Shown: piece by piece, positions 35,533-49,016 of the stretch | Numbering within the stretch: the stretch's first letter is position 1 | Layout: each line of letters starts with the position of its first letter | Origin: Cochliopodium minus | Lineage: Eukaryota > Discosea > Himatismenida > Cochliopodiidae | DNA: 59,042 bases | Reading direction: 5' to 3' | NCBI GenBank assembly: GCA_024220525.1 | Contig: JAMYWO010000230.1 | Coordinates: forward strand, 8,278 to 67,319 | Made by a program: the position numbers and the translations under genes | Notes under the pieces: generated by a model | Databases searched by the model: none | What the model saw: only the letters and a program-made list of their open reading frames with translations | What the model was told of the DNA's origin: nothing

Positions 35533-38500
35533 TTATAAATCAAAATTTTCTTCTTCTTCATCTTCATCTTTTGATCCTTGCATCAAACTCTCAGTTTGAT
35601 ATTCATCTTTGAAGATTTTGTCCACTTCCTTTTTGGTTACAAAAGGGATTAAGAGCTTTCCACCAATTACTCCCAGAACAATAGATTTGTTAGAACTTTC
35701 AAATTTAATGGAACAAGGTCTAGAGGAAAAGTCTGATATGATAATAATCGAACATTCCAAATAATTGCTCAGTGCAACCTTTTAAAAAAAATTTTTAATT
35801 TATTTTTCATTTTAATTTATTTTATTTTTATTTTTTATTTTTTTTTATTTTTATTTATTTTTTTATTTTTTACTAAAGTTGGAAGTTGAAATAATTTGTC
35901 GTCTTGTTTTAACTCTTCTAGGTATTCTTCCCAGTTTCCTACTAGCCCACTCAACTTCAACTCCTCAACCACTGTTTGTTCTCCTTTTTTGACAGAATTT
36001 TTTGTCTAATTTCAAAAAATAATAATATAAAATAAAAGAAAAAAAAATGAATAAATGAATAAAAATATAAAAAATAAAAAATAAAAAATGTAAAATAAAA
36101 AAAAATAAAATAAAATAAAATATAAAAAATAAAATAAAATAAAATAAAATCAAAAAATAAATATAAAATGTAAAATATAAAATATAAAATATAAAATATA
36201 AAATATAAAAAATAAAATAAAAAATATAAAATTAAAAAAGAAAAAATATTTACAATAACTTTATTCGGATTGTTCTTAATCCAATCAACAAAAATGGATT
36301 TGACTTCTTTAGTTTGTTGAGCACTTGGAGCACAAGAATTTTTCAGGTAATGTGCAATCTCATAAACTGCCATGTGGTTGTCCAAATCCCTGAAATTTTT
36401 AGTGTTCAACGCATGAAGCTCCAAACAAGATATTGTGACTGAATTTTCCAAAACCCCTAAAATTCAAAAAAAATAAATTTTTAATTTTTTAAAATTTAAT
36501 TAATTTTTTAATTTATTATTTTTTATTCATAACTTTTTAATTTTTTGATTTTTATTTGAATTTCTGTTTTTTTGAATTTTATAATTTTTGATTTATATTT
36601 TATAACTTTTTAAATTAATTTTTTGATTTTTTATTTTTTATATTTTGTAACTTTTTAAATTAATTTTTTATTTTTATTTGAATTTCTGTTTTTTTGAATT
36701 TCTGTTTTTTTGAATTTCTGTTATTTGAATTTATTTTTAATTAATTTTTTTATTTTTTATTTTTTATTTTGAATTTTATAATTGTTGATTTATTTTTTAT
36801 TCTTTAAATAATTTTTTATTTATTTTTTATTTTGCATGATTTTGTGCTTTTTTAATAATATTTTACTTTATTATTATTTATTTCCAATGATATTAATTTA
36901 ATTTTCTATTTTTTAAAATTTTTTAATTATTTTTATTTTAATTTTAAATTTTTTTAATGTTTACCAATCTCAAAAACGATTTCATGATAATTGAGTCTCT
37001 CCTTTGATTCACGTTGATACTTTATGAACTTGACTAATCTCCAAAAATGATCGAAAAAGACTCCGTACTGCTTAAACCTTTTCAGTACTTTGGGAAGGCC
37101 ATTCTCCTCCAAAGCCAAGTTTTTTCTGAATATCTCTTGTTTTGCCACTTCTAACTTTGGGTTGTATCCTTCAATTTATTTTAAAAAAAAATTTATGGTT
37201 AAAAAAATAAAAAAAAATAAAATAAAAAGAAAAAAATATTAAAAAAATAATTAAAAAATTTTTTTGTTCATGAAAATTCAAAAAAATTTTAAGTTGAAGA
37301 AAATAAATCAATTAAAAATTAAAAATGAGAGTATTATAAAAAAATTTAAGAAATAAATGAAAAAAATTTGAAATGAAAAATAAAAATAAAAATGAAAGTA
37401 TAAAAAAAAAATGATTAAATGAAAATAAAATTAAAATAAAAATTAAAAAAAAAATTTACGTTGAAAAACAAATAAAAAAAAGATTTATTTTTAACAAAAA
37501 AATGATAGGAAAAATTATTAAAATAAATTAAAATTAAAATTACCAGATACAATCGAACTGGAAGAACTCCAATCGAGATTGATGTATTCCAACTCTATGG
37601 AGACATCGTTCTCCTTGGGGACAGGAAAGACCAACCCGTTGTTTTTCCCATTCACTGTGATACACTCGTCGATCGAGGTGAAAACATCATTAGTACCTTT
37701 AAAAATGAAAATAAAAATTAAAAATAAAATTAAAAAATTATTAAAAAATATTTAATTAAAAATGAAAAAAAAAATGAAAAAAAATTAGAATAAAATAAAA
37801 TTTAAATTTAAATTTAAATTTTAAAATATAATTAATATTTTAAAATATATTAAATTTTATACCATTGATCCAAAATTTGCTCGAGAGAGGAGGATGTACG
37901 ATGAAAGTGTGTCTCACTTCTGACTCGTTGTTGATGTAGGTAATGGTGAAATTGGATCTTGTAGTGGAAGAACACCTAACCAAAAAGCTCCCTAAATTAT
38001 TTTTAAAAATAATTTTAAAAATATTTAAAAAAAAATAAAAAATAATAATAAAAATAAAAAATTGAAAAATAATTAAAAATATAAAAAATAAAATAAAATT
38101 ATCATTTTATGTTTACCAGGTTGTCTGTTTTTGATGGTGGCTATTGCTTTCTCCTTGGTGATGTCTCCATGGAAATATGGGAGTTTGTATATCTCCACCA
38201 AGTTCTCCACAAACTTATTCATCTTAGCAGAACCAAACAAACCTTTATTTGAGAAAATAATTCAAAAAAAAATGTGGAAAAAAAATAATTTAAAATAATT
38301 TAAAAAAAAAATGTGAAATATAAAAATAATTTAAAATAATTTCAAAAAAAAAATGTGAAAAAAATATAAAAATAATTTAAAATTTAAAATAAATAATAAA
38401 TAATAAAAAAAATTTTTTATGAAATTTTAAAAATAAATTAAAAAAAATAAAATTAACTAATAAAAAAAAATTTTTGCTTACAAAATACTTTTCCGTAATT

Positions 38501-41222
38501 TTCTAGAGATACGTAGCTGTGTCCTCTTGAGAAGAGCTTGAGAAAGAGCTTCTTTTCTGTTTCATGTAGAAACCTTCCAGAAACTTGGAGTTCCCTCTCA
38601 AAAACTTCGAAGAAATATTCCAAATTTACTATAATTTTCTTCAAAAAAAAAGTAATAAAAATTAAAAATTGAAAAGAAAATTTTAAATAAATAAATAAAT
38701 TTAGAATTCAAAAAAAAATAAAAATATTAAAATAAAAAAATTAAATAATTGTTTATTTCATAAAACAACAATCAAAATAAAGATAAAAATAAAAATAAGA
38801 AAAAAAAATAAAGAATAAAAAATAAAATACAAAAATAGGAAATAAAAATAAAAATAAAAATTAAAAAATAAAATAAAAATACAAAAATAGGAAATAAAAA
38901 ATAAAAATCAAAAAATAAAAAATAAAAAATAAAAATTAATTTAAAAAAAAGAAATAATTTTTTAACTGAAATAAAATATTTTTTTTACAAATCCAAAATA
39001 AGTCTTCCAAAAGGCGTAAGCATCACAAGTAGGATCAGGAATAGCAGTGTCAATGAAAATGGTCTTTTCAAAAGCATTGGTGATTTCGATAAAGTTATTT
39101 CTCTTTGTGGGAGACAAACGGATGCATCTCTTCAAAAGTTCTATTGCGCTGGTGGGGCATTCTTTGCAGTATTGGTTGACACATTCGTTGACGAAAGTGG
39201 ATAAGGAGTTGTCGCTCTTGTATACTCCTTTCTTTCTTAGTTTTATCGCTTCTGCATAAAGTTGTTTGCTGTCTGAAAAAAAAAAAATCGAGATAATTGA
39301 GCAAAAACAAAAAAATTTTAAAAACTATTTTAAAATTGAATCAAAAAAAAAAATTAACATTCAAATCTAATCAAACATTTGAATTCAAAAAAAAAAAAAA
39401 AATGAGTTAACAATATTGTTGAAAAAAATTAAAATAAAGTAAACAATTAAAAATTGACTAAACAAAAAATGTTGTTTAAAAAATAAAATATTAATAAAAA
39501 ATAATTGCATTCAAAAAATTTAAATTTAAAAAATTAAATTCAAAAAAAATTAAAATTAAAAAAAATTAAAATTAAAAAAAATTAAAATTAAAAATAATTA
39601 TATACTAAAAATAAAAATAGGTTGAAAAAATTGTTACTCTTCCAGCATATTAAATTTAAGACTATCCACCCGAAAGAATATACGTCTGCCAAAGCAGCTT
39701 GTTCGGAGGGTTGTCTCTCAGAAGAGAACAAAGGAGTTTCTCCTCCTGAAGAAACTCGTTGGCTGCCACTTTGGTTCAAGGAGGGTCTCCTTTGAACTGA
39801 TTTGTTTCCTCCATCTATCAAAAGCTCAGGAGCTGTAAAAAAAGTTGCTTCTCTATAAAAAAAATTTTAAAAAATAAATTAAACGTCTTAAAATGAATTT
39901 GTATTTCAAAAATTCTTTAAATTGATTTGAAATATTTAAAACATCTTTGTAATCATTCACTCGATTGATCAAATTAAATTTTTGAAAAATTTCTATTTAT
40001 TTATAAATTTTATCTTTTTTTTTTGAAATAAACTTCTTGTTTATTTATAAATTCATCTTTTGAAAGATGATTATAAAAGATATGTTATTTTTTTTAAAAA
40101 AACAAATATTGCACGTACCTACTTTCGAGAGTATCTATTCCAAAATCAGATACCTTACATTTTGAGTTGTCGGACCATTGATTCCCTTCGGTGAGACCAG
40201 TCACCAAGATGTTGGATGGCTTCAAGTTGTGATGAGGAAGTTTTCTTGCTGTCCAAGTCAACCCACAACTGATTTGATAAGCCATCTTCATTCTTTGGAA
40301 CAATGAAACTTCTCTTTTTTCTATCAAACTATCAAGATTCATTTCTAGCAATTCTGATATTAACAATAATCCCTTTTTTTTTTTTTTTTGATTATTAAAC
40401 ATAAGGAAATTAATTGGGGTATTTGAATAGTTTATTCATTTTGGTTCCATTTATTGTTTTCGAATTATCAATAATATGCAATATTTTTCATATTTTTCTT
40501 ACTTTATGCAAGATTTTGAATAAATTCCAAATTTTTTACCTTATCATTGTGAGATGCTCCCAAATATAAACAGATATAGGGATTATTGCATTCTCTCCAA
40601 TTTCCTTGTTGGTGATCCAATATCCTTTCACTCTCTTCCTTTGATTTATCAGGTATCACTTTCACGGATACGTTTATTCCCCACAATTTTGCATTATATG
40701 TGTTTGATCTCTTATCATTTTGAGGTATCTTCTCACTATCTCTAAAATCACATTTTAATTCTTCTATTGGAACCATTGTAAATCTGCTTCCTCTTATATC
40801 CAATTTCTATTGATTTATAAAAGGTATATTGTTATCAAAAGAATATAATAAAAGGTCTATAATAAGAAGTAAATCAAATTTGAAGATATATTTGAAGATA
40901 TATTTCAACATTTTTGAAAAATATAGATCAAATCCCAAAATTTAAATTCAAATATTTAAATTGATCTTCTTATATGAGTATAAAAAATTAATTTTCCTAT
41001 AATTTGTTATTTTTAAAAAAGATTTGTTTTTCTCATTTACCATTTTGCAGTATGGACAGAATATCCAAGTAAGATTTGCATATTTACCACAATTATCGCA
41101 TATCTTTTGCTATATTTTTTTCAAAGTATAAATAAAAATTTGGATTTTAAAAATTAATTTTGAAGAATGGGTATTATAAGAATTCTATCAGGATATAAGT
41201 ATTTTCTTACATCCAATTCCAT
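35533..41222 (-). CDS. Zinc-ribbon/protein kinase-like/SH2/OTU-like protein (SHK family relative)
   Basis: Fourteen minus exons: 41211-41222, 41041-41109, 40540-40806, 40119-40372, 39638-39852, 38989-39272, 38482-38638, 38117-38242, 37863-37991, 37544-37696, 36965-37168, 36254-36456, 35874-36005, 35533-35778; total exactly 816 residues. Residues 8-25 form a zinc ribbon (CDNC, CPYC). The kinase fold (about 40-400) has VSVKV (Lys76), HHNLKPSN at 163-170 where HRDLKPxN is normal, so the catalytic Asp is Asn165, DFG at 192-194, APE at 208-210 and ADVYSFGWIVLNLI. An SH2 domain (about 441-525) has YFHGDIT and FLVR with its phosphotyrosine-binding Arg. Kinase followed by SH2 is the layout of Dictyostelium SHK proteins. 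The C-terminal part (about 625-780) resembles an OTU fold (FVDWIKNN, NWEEYLEELKQDD, LVALSNYLECSIIIIS) but the Cys position looks like His (DNHMAVYEIAHYL). Likely a phosphotyrosine-reading scaffold without kinase activity; the OTU call is tentative. Confidence 0.78.
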
Positions 41223-41364
41223 CAAAGTCTTATAAAAACAATTTTATTCAATTAAACAATGATTTTTTTTTTTATTTATTGTAAATTAAAAAATTTCAGT
41301 TAAAAAATATAATCAAAAAGATTGTTGTTAAAATTTCAAATTAAAATTAAAAAAAAAACACGAA
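41223..41364. promoter_or_regulatory. Divergent promoter, 142 bp
   Basis: The ATGs of the SH2 kinase gene (-) and the membrane-protein gene (+) are only 142 bp apart. The spacer is A/T-rich, with T-runs facing one gene and A-runs the other. Both promoters must share it. Confidence 0.5.
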
Positions 41365-43840
41365 ATGGATCAAATAGAAAATGAAATAGAAAATGTAAAC
41401 CCATCCCCTTTTTTAAAGGATGATGAATGGAAGATAGTTTATACTGATACAAAGAATCTCAAAGAAAAGTCAAATTCTTCATTTGCGACTTATTTAGAAG
41501 ATACTGGAGTATATACAGTACAAATAGAAGTGATGAGTAGATTTCCTATTCCAGGAAGTAAAAATAAATTTTTGGTTTTAAATTATTTTCTTATTTAATT
41601 TCACCTAAATTTGAAAATAAAAAAAAAATATAGGAAATACAATCATCAATATATCTTTGAAATCTCCTGATAACAAACAATTATACAAAGATGAAAAAAT
41701 ATTGTGTCCGGCCATCAGCAAATCAAAAAGAGGTAAAAAAAAAAAAAAAATGGAAACTTCCTCTTTAAATAAAATTCCAAATATTGAGTAAATTAAAAAA
41801 TTTTTAAATTTTTTTCAATAGAATTCAAATCATGTTTCATCTTCATTCCTATTGAAGAAGAGAATATAGGATCATGTCTATCAATTTCATACAAATCAGC
41901 CCATATGATCAGATCATTAAAAGTGGAAACGACCATAAGGTAAAGAAATTAAAAATTAAAAGACAAATATTTAAAAATGCAATCAAATAAAAGATTCTCG
42001 AAAGGAAATGATAGAGGAGACAACATCTCCAAGATCAAAGATTTCTTCGAGAAGAATGACAAGTTTGGAGAAATCTATCCATATCACATCGCCATCATCG
42101 AAGATCTCTCCTTCATAGTAAGGAAGAGCAAAAAAAGACAACTGATCAACCAACATTCTTTAAATGAGTTGAAGATCGCTTCGAAAACAGAAGAAATGCT
42201 GATCGTAGAAGAAGAGATCGACGAAAATATCGAAAAAAATGCAGCCATTTTAAATTCTGTCGAAGAAAAAGGACTGATCTCTTCTTCCACTTCATCTTCA
42301 TCTTCTACTTCTCTTTTACACGAAGACGAAGATAACTTGGCAAAAAAAGTTAGTAAACTCGTAGTTAAAATGAAAAGCTCCTTAAAAGACAACTTAAAAA
42401 CCAACTTGGACAAGATCTTCTATCAACATGGAGAAGATCCCAACCCCAAAAAATCGGCAAACGTTTATTACAATAAAGATATGTTTGACAGGGATTCTCT
42501 TGTAGAAATTGTTCCCTTTCAACCCACCATCATCTACGAGAAACCCGACTTTAAACTTTCCGCTCTGAAAAAATTCAAGAAAATAATCAAATTGACATCT
42601 GGATTATACGACATCAAAATAACAGCCTTGAGAGGTAAAAATTTTTTATTTTTTTATTTTATATTTTATTTTGAATTAAATTAATTTATTCAACTTTTAT
42701 TTTTATATTTTTTTTATTTGTTACTTTTTATTTTTATTTTTTTACTTTTAAAATATTTTAAATTAATCAACTTGTTATATTTTGATAATTTTATTATTAT
42801 TTTAAATCAGCTGGTCCTCATAACAGCTTAAAGTTGAGATACAACATCTTTTCTTCGGAGAACACAACTGATTTGTCCGAAAGTATTGTGATTGAGAACT
42901 ATATTGAAAAAGAAATTTCCATTCCCACCAACACCTCCCACATTTTGTCAGACATATACGTCCCAATTAACAATTGCTACATTACGTAAATATTTTTTTA
43001 AATGATTTTTTAATGAACAAATTTATTTTAATTTATTTAATTTATTTAATTTATTTAATTTATTTAATTTTTTTTTTTTCTTTTTAGATTGAGCTTGTAT
43101 TCAAAAGTTTTGAAGACTTCAAACTTGCACATTGAGTTTATCCAAACTAAAAAATATGAATCTCATCATTTTAGTAAAACCATTTTTTTTTTTCCTCTTC
43201 ATATTTTTCTTTATAAAATTTTAATTATTATTTTTATTTTTGTAAAAGTCACCTTTTTTATTTTTTTTTATTAAAGTCATATTTTCAAACTATTTCAAAT
43301 TTTTGGTTTTTATTTTTATTTTTTTTAAATATTTTTTTAAAATATTTCAAATATTTTTTGTTCCAATTTTTAATTTTTGATTTAATTTTTTTTGAACATC
43401 TCTCATATTCTCTTATTCAAACAATTTTAATTTGATTTAATTTTTATTTTTATTTTTAAGTGACATTCTTCATTTTAATTTATTTTGATATTTAATTTCA
43501 TTTTTATTTAAAAAGTCAAAGTAGAAGATGATGAGAAAAAAAAGAAAGAAAGCAGAAAAATTCCCGCCAAAAAAAACATATGGTCCATCCAAAAGACAAT
43601 CGGCTTCAAAAACTCTGAAGAGTTCGAGATCGAGGTTACTCCCGGCTTCTATTCTTTCCTTGTTTCGAAGCTTTCCAAGTTGGAGTCTCCTTTGAAAAAT
43701 TTCAAGTGCACCATTTCTCTATTTGAAGAGAAGAAAAAGAAAGAAGATCACCATCCTAGGTTCATCAAATCTATTTGGAAAGATCAAGCAATAGGAGAAG
43801 GTAGATACTTTTTAATTATTTAATTATTTAATTATTTTTA

Positions 43841-43871
<31 letters not shown>

Positions 43872-43875
43872 TTTA

Positions 43876-43906
<31 letters not shown>

Positions 43907-44985
43907 ATTATTTTTTAAATTTTTATTTTTATTTTATTTTATTGTTATTTTCAAAATGTTTTTTTTTTTAGTTTATTATTTTTCTTTAATTATTTAATTT
44001 TGATTTGTTTATTTTAATTTTCATTAATAATTTTATTTTAATTTATTTTTATTTTTATTTATATATTATTTTTGATTTTATTTTATTTATTTTAGTTCAT
44101 TTTTATTTTATAATAATTATTTACATTATTTTTTTTTATTTTTATTTTTTTTTAGGTACCAAATCAAATGATGCTACTTTGGTTGAATTCGAATGTGAAA
44201 GCAACTGTTGTGTTAAAATAAGATTTGGTAAAAAATTCTTTAATTTAAAAAGACATTTTTTTATACTAAAAATTTTATTTTAAATTTAAAATAGACAGTG
44301 GAAATGTTGGTAAAAATTTTATATTTTTCTATTTTTCTATTTTTTATTTTTTTATTTTTTTTATTTTTTATTTTTTATTTTTTATTTATTGATTTTAAAA
44401 TAAAGTTTATCCTGTTACTTTTTATTCACGTTTGAGAAAATTGGAAAAAGTTAATTTACAAGCAATTAGATACGAAGCACCCAAAATCATCTTCCAAGTC
44501 TCTGTCTTCCTTGGTTTCTGTACCTTATTAAAATACTTTTGGATGTTGGTCGAGTATATTCTTTCCTTTTTTATCTTTGGACTAAGTTTTGAAGTAAAAA
44601 AAAAAAAAATCAATTTAAAATAAAATAAAATAAAATCAATTTAAAATATTTTTACATAAAATAAAATATAATAATCGAAAAATTTTTTTTTAGTCTATCT
44701 TTGCAACAACTTTTTTGCTTTGGTTTTATTACACCAGACCCACGTAATTTTTTTTTTTTTTTCTATTAACAATAATATTATTTTTATTTTATTTTGAATA
44801 ATTGCATTTTTATTTTATTTTTTTTTATATTTTTTAGTGAAAAGTTTAGGGTGTATTTCAGGAACTTTGACAATTACAAAATGAAAAATCTGTTTGGAAA
44901 ATTCATGACGTTAGTAAGAATCTCCAAAAAACAGGCAAAACTCAGGAAACTTGAAAGATTAAACAGAAAATTTAACGACAAGTGA
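41365..44985 (+). CDS. Multidomain membrane protein, complete member of local family (689 aa)
   Basis: Exons 41365-41557, 41634-41732, 41822-41939, 41994-42634, 42811-42985, 43088-43173, 43516-43800, 44156-44227, 44295-44309 (15 nt), 44406-44593, 44694-44743, 44838-44985. The protein has three beta-rich segments, each with a turn of type PG/SG-x-Y: DTGVYTVQIEV (about residue 50), SGLYDIKITAL (about 340) and TPGFYSFLVSKL (about 485). A conserved acidic/Ser linker lies between the first and second. After VEFECESNCCVKIRF come PVTFYSRLRKLEKVNLQAI, two hydrophobic helices and a basic tail LERLNRKFNDK. No signal peptide: the N-terminus is acidic and soluble. With both ends apparently on one side and a two-helix hairpin, the beta segments may face the cytosol. 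The layout loosely recalls GOLD/p24 cargo receptors, but I do not recognise the family. Confidence 0.8.
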
Positions 44986-45172
44986 ACAAAAAAAAACAAT
45001 TATTCTAATTTATTTTTTGTAAATAAAAGTGATTAATTTAAACTAATATTACTCAAATATTGTTTTCTAATTATTTAAAAGAATAAATTAAAAAAAAACT
45101 CTTTTTTTTTTTGTTCATTTTTTTATTATAAACACTTTATTTAAAAATTTGAAAGATGATTGATTATACTTT
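44986..45172. other. Convergent intergenic spacer
   Basis: 187 bases of A/T between two stops. Nothing else seen. Confidence 0.5.
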
Positions 45173-48100
45173 TTAGTTTTTCATCTCGTTATCGAGATGA
45201 GTCAAAGTCTCCTTAAAATTTTGTCTTGTCTTCCAAATAATGAGGGAAATGACAAATATTGCAATGATTGAACCCCCAACTGCACCCAAAATAATTCCAA
45301 TTATTGCTCCAGTTGAAAGTCCTATTTAAAAATGAAAGAATTAAAAAAAAAAATTAAAAAAATCAAAGTAAAATTTTATCAAAATAAAGCAAACCTTTGC
45401 AATCCAAAGAAGATGAGATTGAAACAGAAAGAGTATTTTGTTGATTATTCACGTTACTTTCGATTTTATCACATTTATTGTTTTTGTATGTTGGTTTCAC
45501 ATTGAATTGATTATTTGTAAAATTTAATTGTTGAGTACAATTATAGTTTACCAAAGAAACATTCACATTTTCTTGTTGGGGTTTTTGATCTAAAACCAAA
45601 CTTATATTTCCACTCAATGTAACACATCCAGAAACGTTCAATGCAGCTAAAATAAAAACATAAATAAAAATAAAAATAAAAAAAATAAAAAAAAAATAAA
45701 AAAATAATTAAATATAAACAAAGAAAAAATTATCAAATAATCAAAAAATCAAATAAAAATTCACTAATCATAAAACAAAGAAATTTTTTACCATTTTTGT
45801 TGGATTCAGGAGTTAAAACAATTATAATGGTGGTATCAGATGTTTGATTAAAATTTCCACCAATGATAATAGTGGATCCATTCAATGTGAGAGATTCTGT
45901 TATTTCTAAATTTCCTCCAATAACAACAGTCGTTTGATTTAAAGTAATTGTTTGAGAAATGGTGGTTGTGGTGTTTGGAGAAAAAGGAGAGAAAGAATAT
46001 CCCCAAACATTATTTCCATTCTTTTCACAACTAATACTGAAAAGAGATTGATTCACAATTAATCCATTCATTCCACAATTCTCACAGTTCAAAACTTTGT
46101 ACAAACAATTTGGAGAAATTGTTGATGGAAACAAAGTGGAAGGTTCTGTAGTTGTTGGAAGTATTGTTGAAGGAGTTAAAGTAGAAGGGGTTGATGTTGA
46201 AGGAATTAATGTTGAAGGGGTTGTAGTAGAAGGTAAAATAGTAGAAGGTTGAATTGTAGATGGAGATGAAGTAGAGGGGTCAGAAGAAGTGGAAGGAGTG
46301 GGAGTTGCTGTCATTAAGGAAGGGGAGGTGGTCGATGGGGAGGTGGTTGAAGGTGTTAGTGTTGTTGGTGTTGGGGTGGATGGTGATGTTGTTGGTGGTA
46401 TTGATGTTGAAATTACGGGCGAAGTGGATGGTGGCAGGGAAACACAACCACCAGGACAATCGCAAAATCCATAAGTTGAAGGAATTTCTTTTTTAAATCA
46501 AAAAATAATTGAAATCATCATTTAAATCATTATTTTTTCATTTTGATTTTTGATTTTTTATTTTATTTTTATTTTATTTTTATTTTTATTTTTATTTTTA
46601 TTTTTATTTTTATTTTTATTTTTATTTTTANNNNNNNNNNNNNNNNNNNNNNNNNNNNNNNNNNNNNNNNNNNNNNNNNNNNNNNNNNNNNNNNNNNNNN
46701 NNNNNNNNNNNNNNNNNNNNNNNNNNNNNNNNNNNNNNNNNNNNNNNNNNNNNNNNNNNNNNNNNNNNNNNNNNNNNNNNNNNNNNNNNNNNNNNNNNNT
46801 TATTTTTATTTTTATTTTTATTTTTATTTTTATTTTTATTTTTATTTTTATTTTTATTTTTTATTTTTTATTTTTAATTTTTATTTATTTTTATTTTTAT
46901 TTATTTTTATTTTAAAATTTTTATTTTAAAATTTTTATTTTTTTTTTTATTTTTATTTTATTTTTTTTATTTTTTTTTGTTTTTTGTTTACCAATTTTCA
47001 AATTATCTCCATTCCATGTGCTCATTTGATCAAAAAATGTATAAACAAAATTGTACAAACTGGAACAAGTATAACCAGTTGGAACTGGATTTGAAGGAGA
47101 ACCTAATGCATTTAGCAAAGGGTTTGTTTCGTTATTATAGGCAACATTAACAAAAGTTTTGTTTACTCCCGAAGAATTTCCTAAAATTCCTCCTACAAAA
47201 AAATAAAATAAAATGAAGCTAAATTAAATTAAAAATTGAAAAATAAAATTTAAAATGAAAATTAAAAAAAAATCAATTTTAAAAAACAAAATATAAAAAA
47301 TAAAAAATTATAAACTTATTAAGCTTTAAAAATACAAAAAATAATATTCAGAATTAAAAATTTTAACAAAAAATTGAAAAAATTGAAACCAAAAAAATAA
47401 ATTCATAATTATTATATTTTTGGAACCTATTGAAGCTCCACATTGACTGTTACACGTAACATTACTGGAAGAGTAAGAATCTTGCATTAAAAATGAAGAA
47501 TCGGAATTAAACTGTAATATTCCTATTAACCCTCCAACATAGGAAGTTCCAAATAACTGTTGAAAATAAATTGAAAATAAATTATCAAAGACAAATCTCT
47601 AATTTTTTTAAAAAAAGATTGATTTACTTTCGCTTTTGAATAGGAATTTCTTATATTTTGAGATGTGCCTGTATTTAAGTATTGTAATCCTATTTAGAAA
47701 AATAATTAAAAAAATTAAATAAAAAAATGAAATATTTCAAAAAATAATTTTTCATTATATTTTTTTTACCAAATAAACCTCCAACTCTAGTAACACCATT
47801 TAAAGTTACGCTTTCTTTTACGTAACAACCCGAAAATGAGGAGTCAGTTGAAAAGGATACGATTCCTCCAAGGTAGATGCTGGAATTCGAATTGGAATTA
47901 ATCACTCCATTACTCACTCCGCTGTTATTTATCGAACTATTTTGAATACAACTCCCGAAAATTCCACCTTTGGTTAAATTTGTTTTAAAAAAAAATTATA
48001 AAATTTTAGATTTATATCAATTAAATAAGATTCAATAATGAAAAAAAGAAATTAAAAATTTATTTATTATTTTCAAGGGAAATTAAATTTATAAAATTTT

Positions 48101-48937
48101 CGAGCAAACTATAATTGGGAAATTTGAATTATATACCAACTTGTTCATGTCCATTCATTATTTCTTTTGCATTTGAAGGAAATCCAAGATTATGACAATT
48201 ATGGATTCTTGTGAAAGTCGCAAGACTTTAAAAAAAAAATAATTTGAAATATTTTGAATATCAAAAGAAATTACCCCACAATTGATCCAACATCTTATTT
48301 GATTGAAAAGATTAGATTTTATAATAAGAGTATTCAAAAAATTTTATTTTACAAATATATTTGGGAGCATATAACACCGTATTTTGAATGATAGAATGTG
48401 TGATACTGCAATTTGATGAATAAGCCATTAATGCTGCTGCATAATTTGAGATTAATGGTGATGTTCCATTGATGATATTACTCTTTGATGGTGAGGATGT
48501 ATTGAAAATGATGGAATCTACAATACAATTGAAACATTGTCCAAATAATAAAGCTATGGCACTAGAATTTGATTCCACATAAAAATCAAAGAAACTCATA
48601 TTCTTCACTAATGCATAGGATCCAGACTTAAACAATGCAGTTTCACTTGCCAAAGTTTTTATTGTTAAGTTATAAATTCCATAACCATTTCCAAATAAAC
48701 TTCCTGTTTTCAAAAAAATAAAAAAAATTTTATATAAATCTCACATACTATATTGTTTTATCTATTACCTGAAAAAGAACTGATTGGATTGAAATTTGTA
48801 ATGATGGAACAATCGATGTCTTTTGTGAGGATATATTCCCCTGTATTGGTAATGTTTTGGAGATCATTGCAATTAGAAATAGAGATGGAATTATACATCA
48901 AAAATAAAAGAATGAAAAATAGGACTATTCTCTTCAT
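45173..48937 (-). CDS. Surface protein with GLUG-like repeats, PTS stalk and C-terminal TM (copy 1, frame break)
   Basis: Minus exons 48769-48937, 48353-48703, 48275-48293 (19 nt), 48137-48225, 47770-47966, 47628-47689, 47427-47556, 46992-47192, 45792-46487, 45395-45646, 45173-45321. Signal peptide MKRIVLFFILLFLMYNSISI, then an Asn/Ser/Cys-rich ectodomain of short units with VGSIVG, VGGLIG and GGIVSF, like bacterial GLUG-motif adhesins and beta-helix proteins. A Pro/Thr/Ser stalk with PST repeats and GFCDCPGGC follows, then CLYKVLNCENCGMNG, repeated sheet-like NxT segments, and a TM helix (GAIIGIILGAVGGSIIAIF) with a short cytosolic tail ending DNEMKN. Many N-glycosylation sites. In exon 47770-47966 the frame shifts by one near 47941 (CAAATAG where the copy-like reading needs one more A). 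The intron at 46488-46991 contains a 169-N gap. Confidence 0.72.
46575..46630. repeat. (TTTTTA)n left of gap
   Basis: Pure TTTTTA units; the same unit and orientation resume right of the gap (46800-46860), so the gap is probably just more of this repeat. Confidence 0.9.
46631..46799. other. Assembly gap (169 N)
   Basis: An odd length suggests an estimated rather than placeholder gap. It is inside an intron and flanked by the same repeat on both sides, so no exon is likely lost. Confidence 0.9.
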
Positions 48938-49016
48938 TTCTTTTTATGTCAGTTTAAATTTCTTTGAATTTTTTTTAATATTTTAAAAATAATATTTAAA
49001 AGATATTAAATGATGA
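48938..49016. promoter_or_regulatory. 79-bp spacer between tandem surface-protein genes
   Basis: Only 79 bases separate the stop of copy 2 from the ATG of copy 1. It must hold the copy-2 terminator and the copy-1 promoter. Both copies have TTTTTATGTCA-like sequence just upstream of the ATG (on the + strand: tttttatgtca near 48944 and tttttttatgtca near 51959), a candidate shared promoter element. Confidence 0.4.

Noticed and set aside
42084-42413. 109-codon minus-strand frame, Ser/Phe-rich
   Set aside because: Shadow of the acidic linker exon of the membrane-family gene.
46289-46496. Plus-strand Val/Gly-rich frames
   Set aside because: Antisense shadows of the Pro-Ser-Thr stalk of surface protein copy 1.
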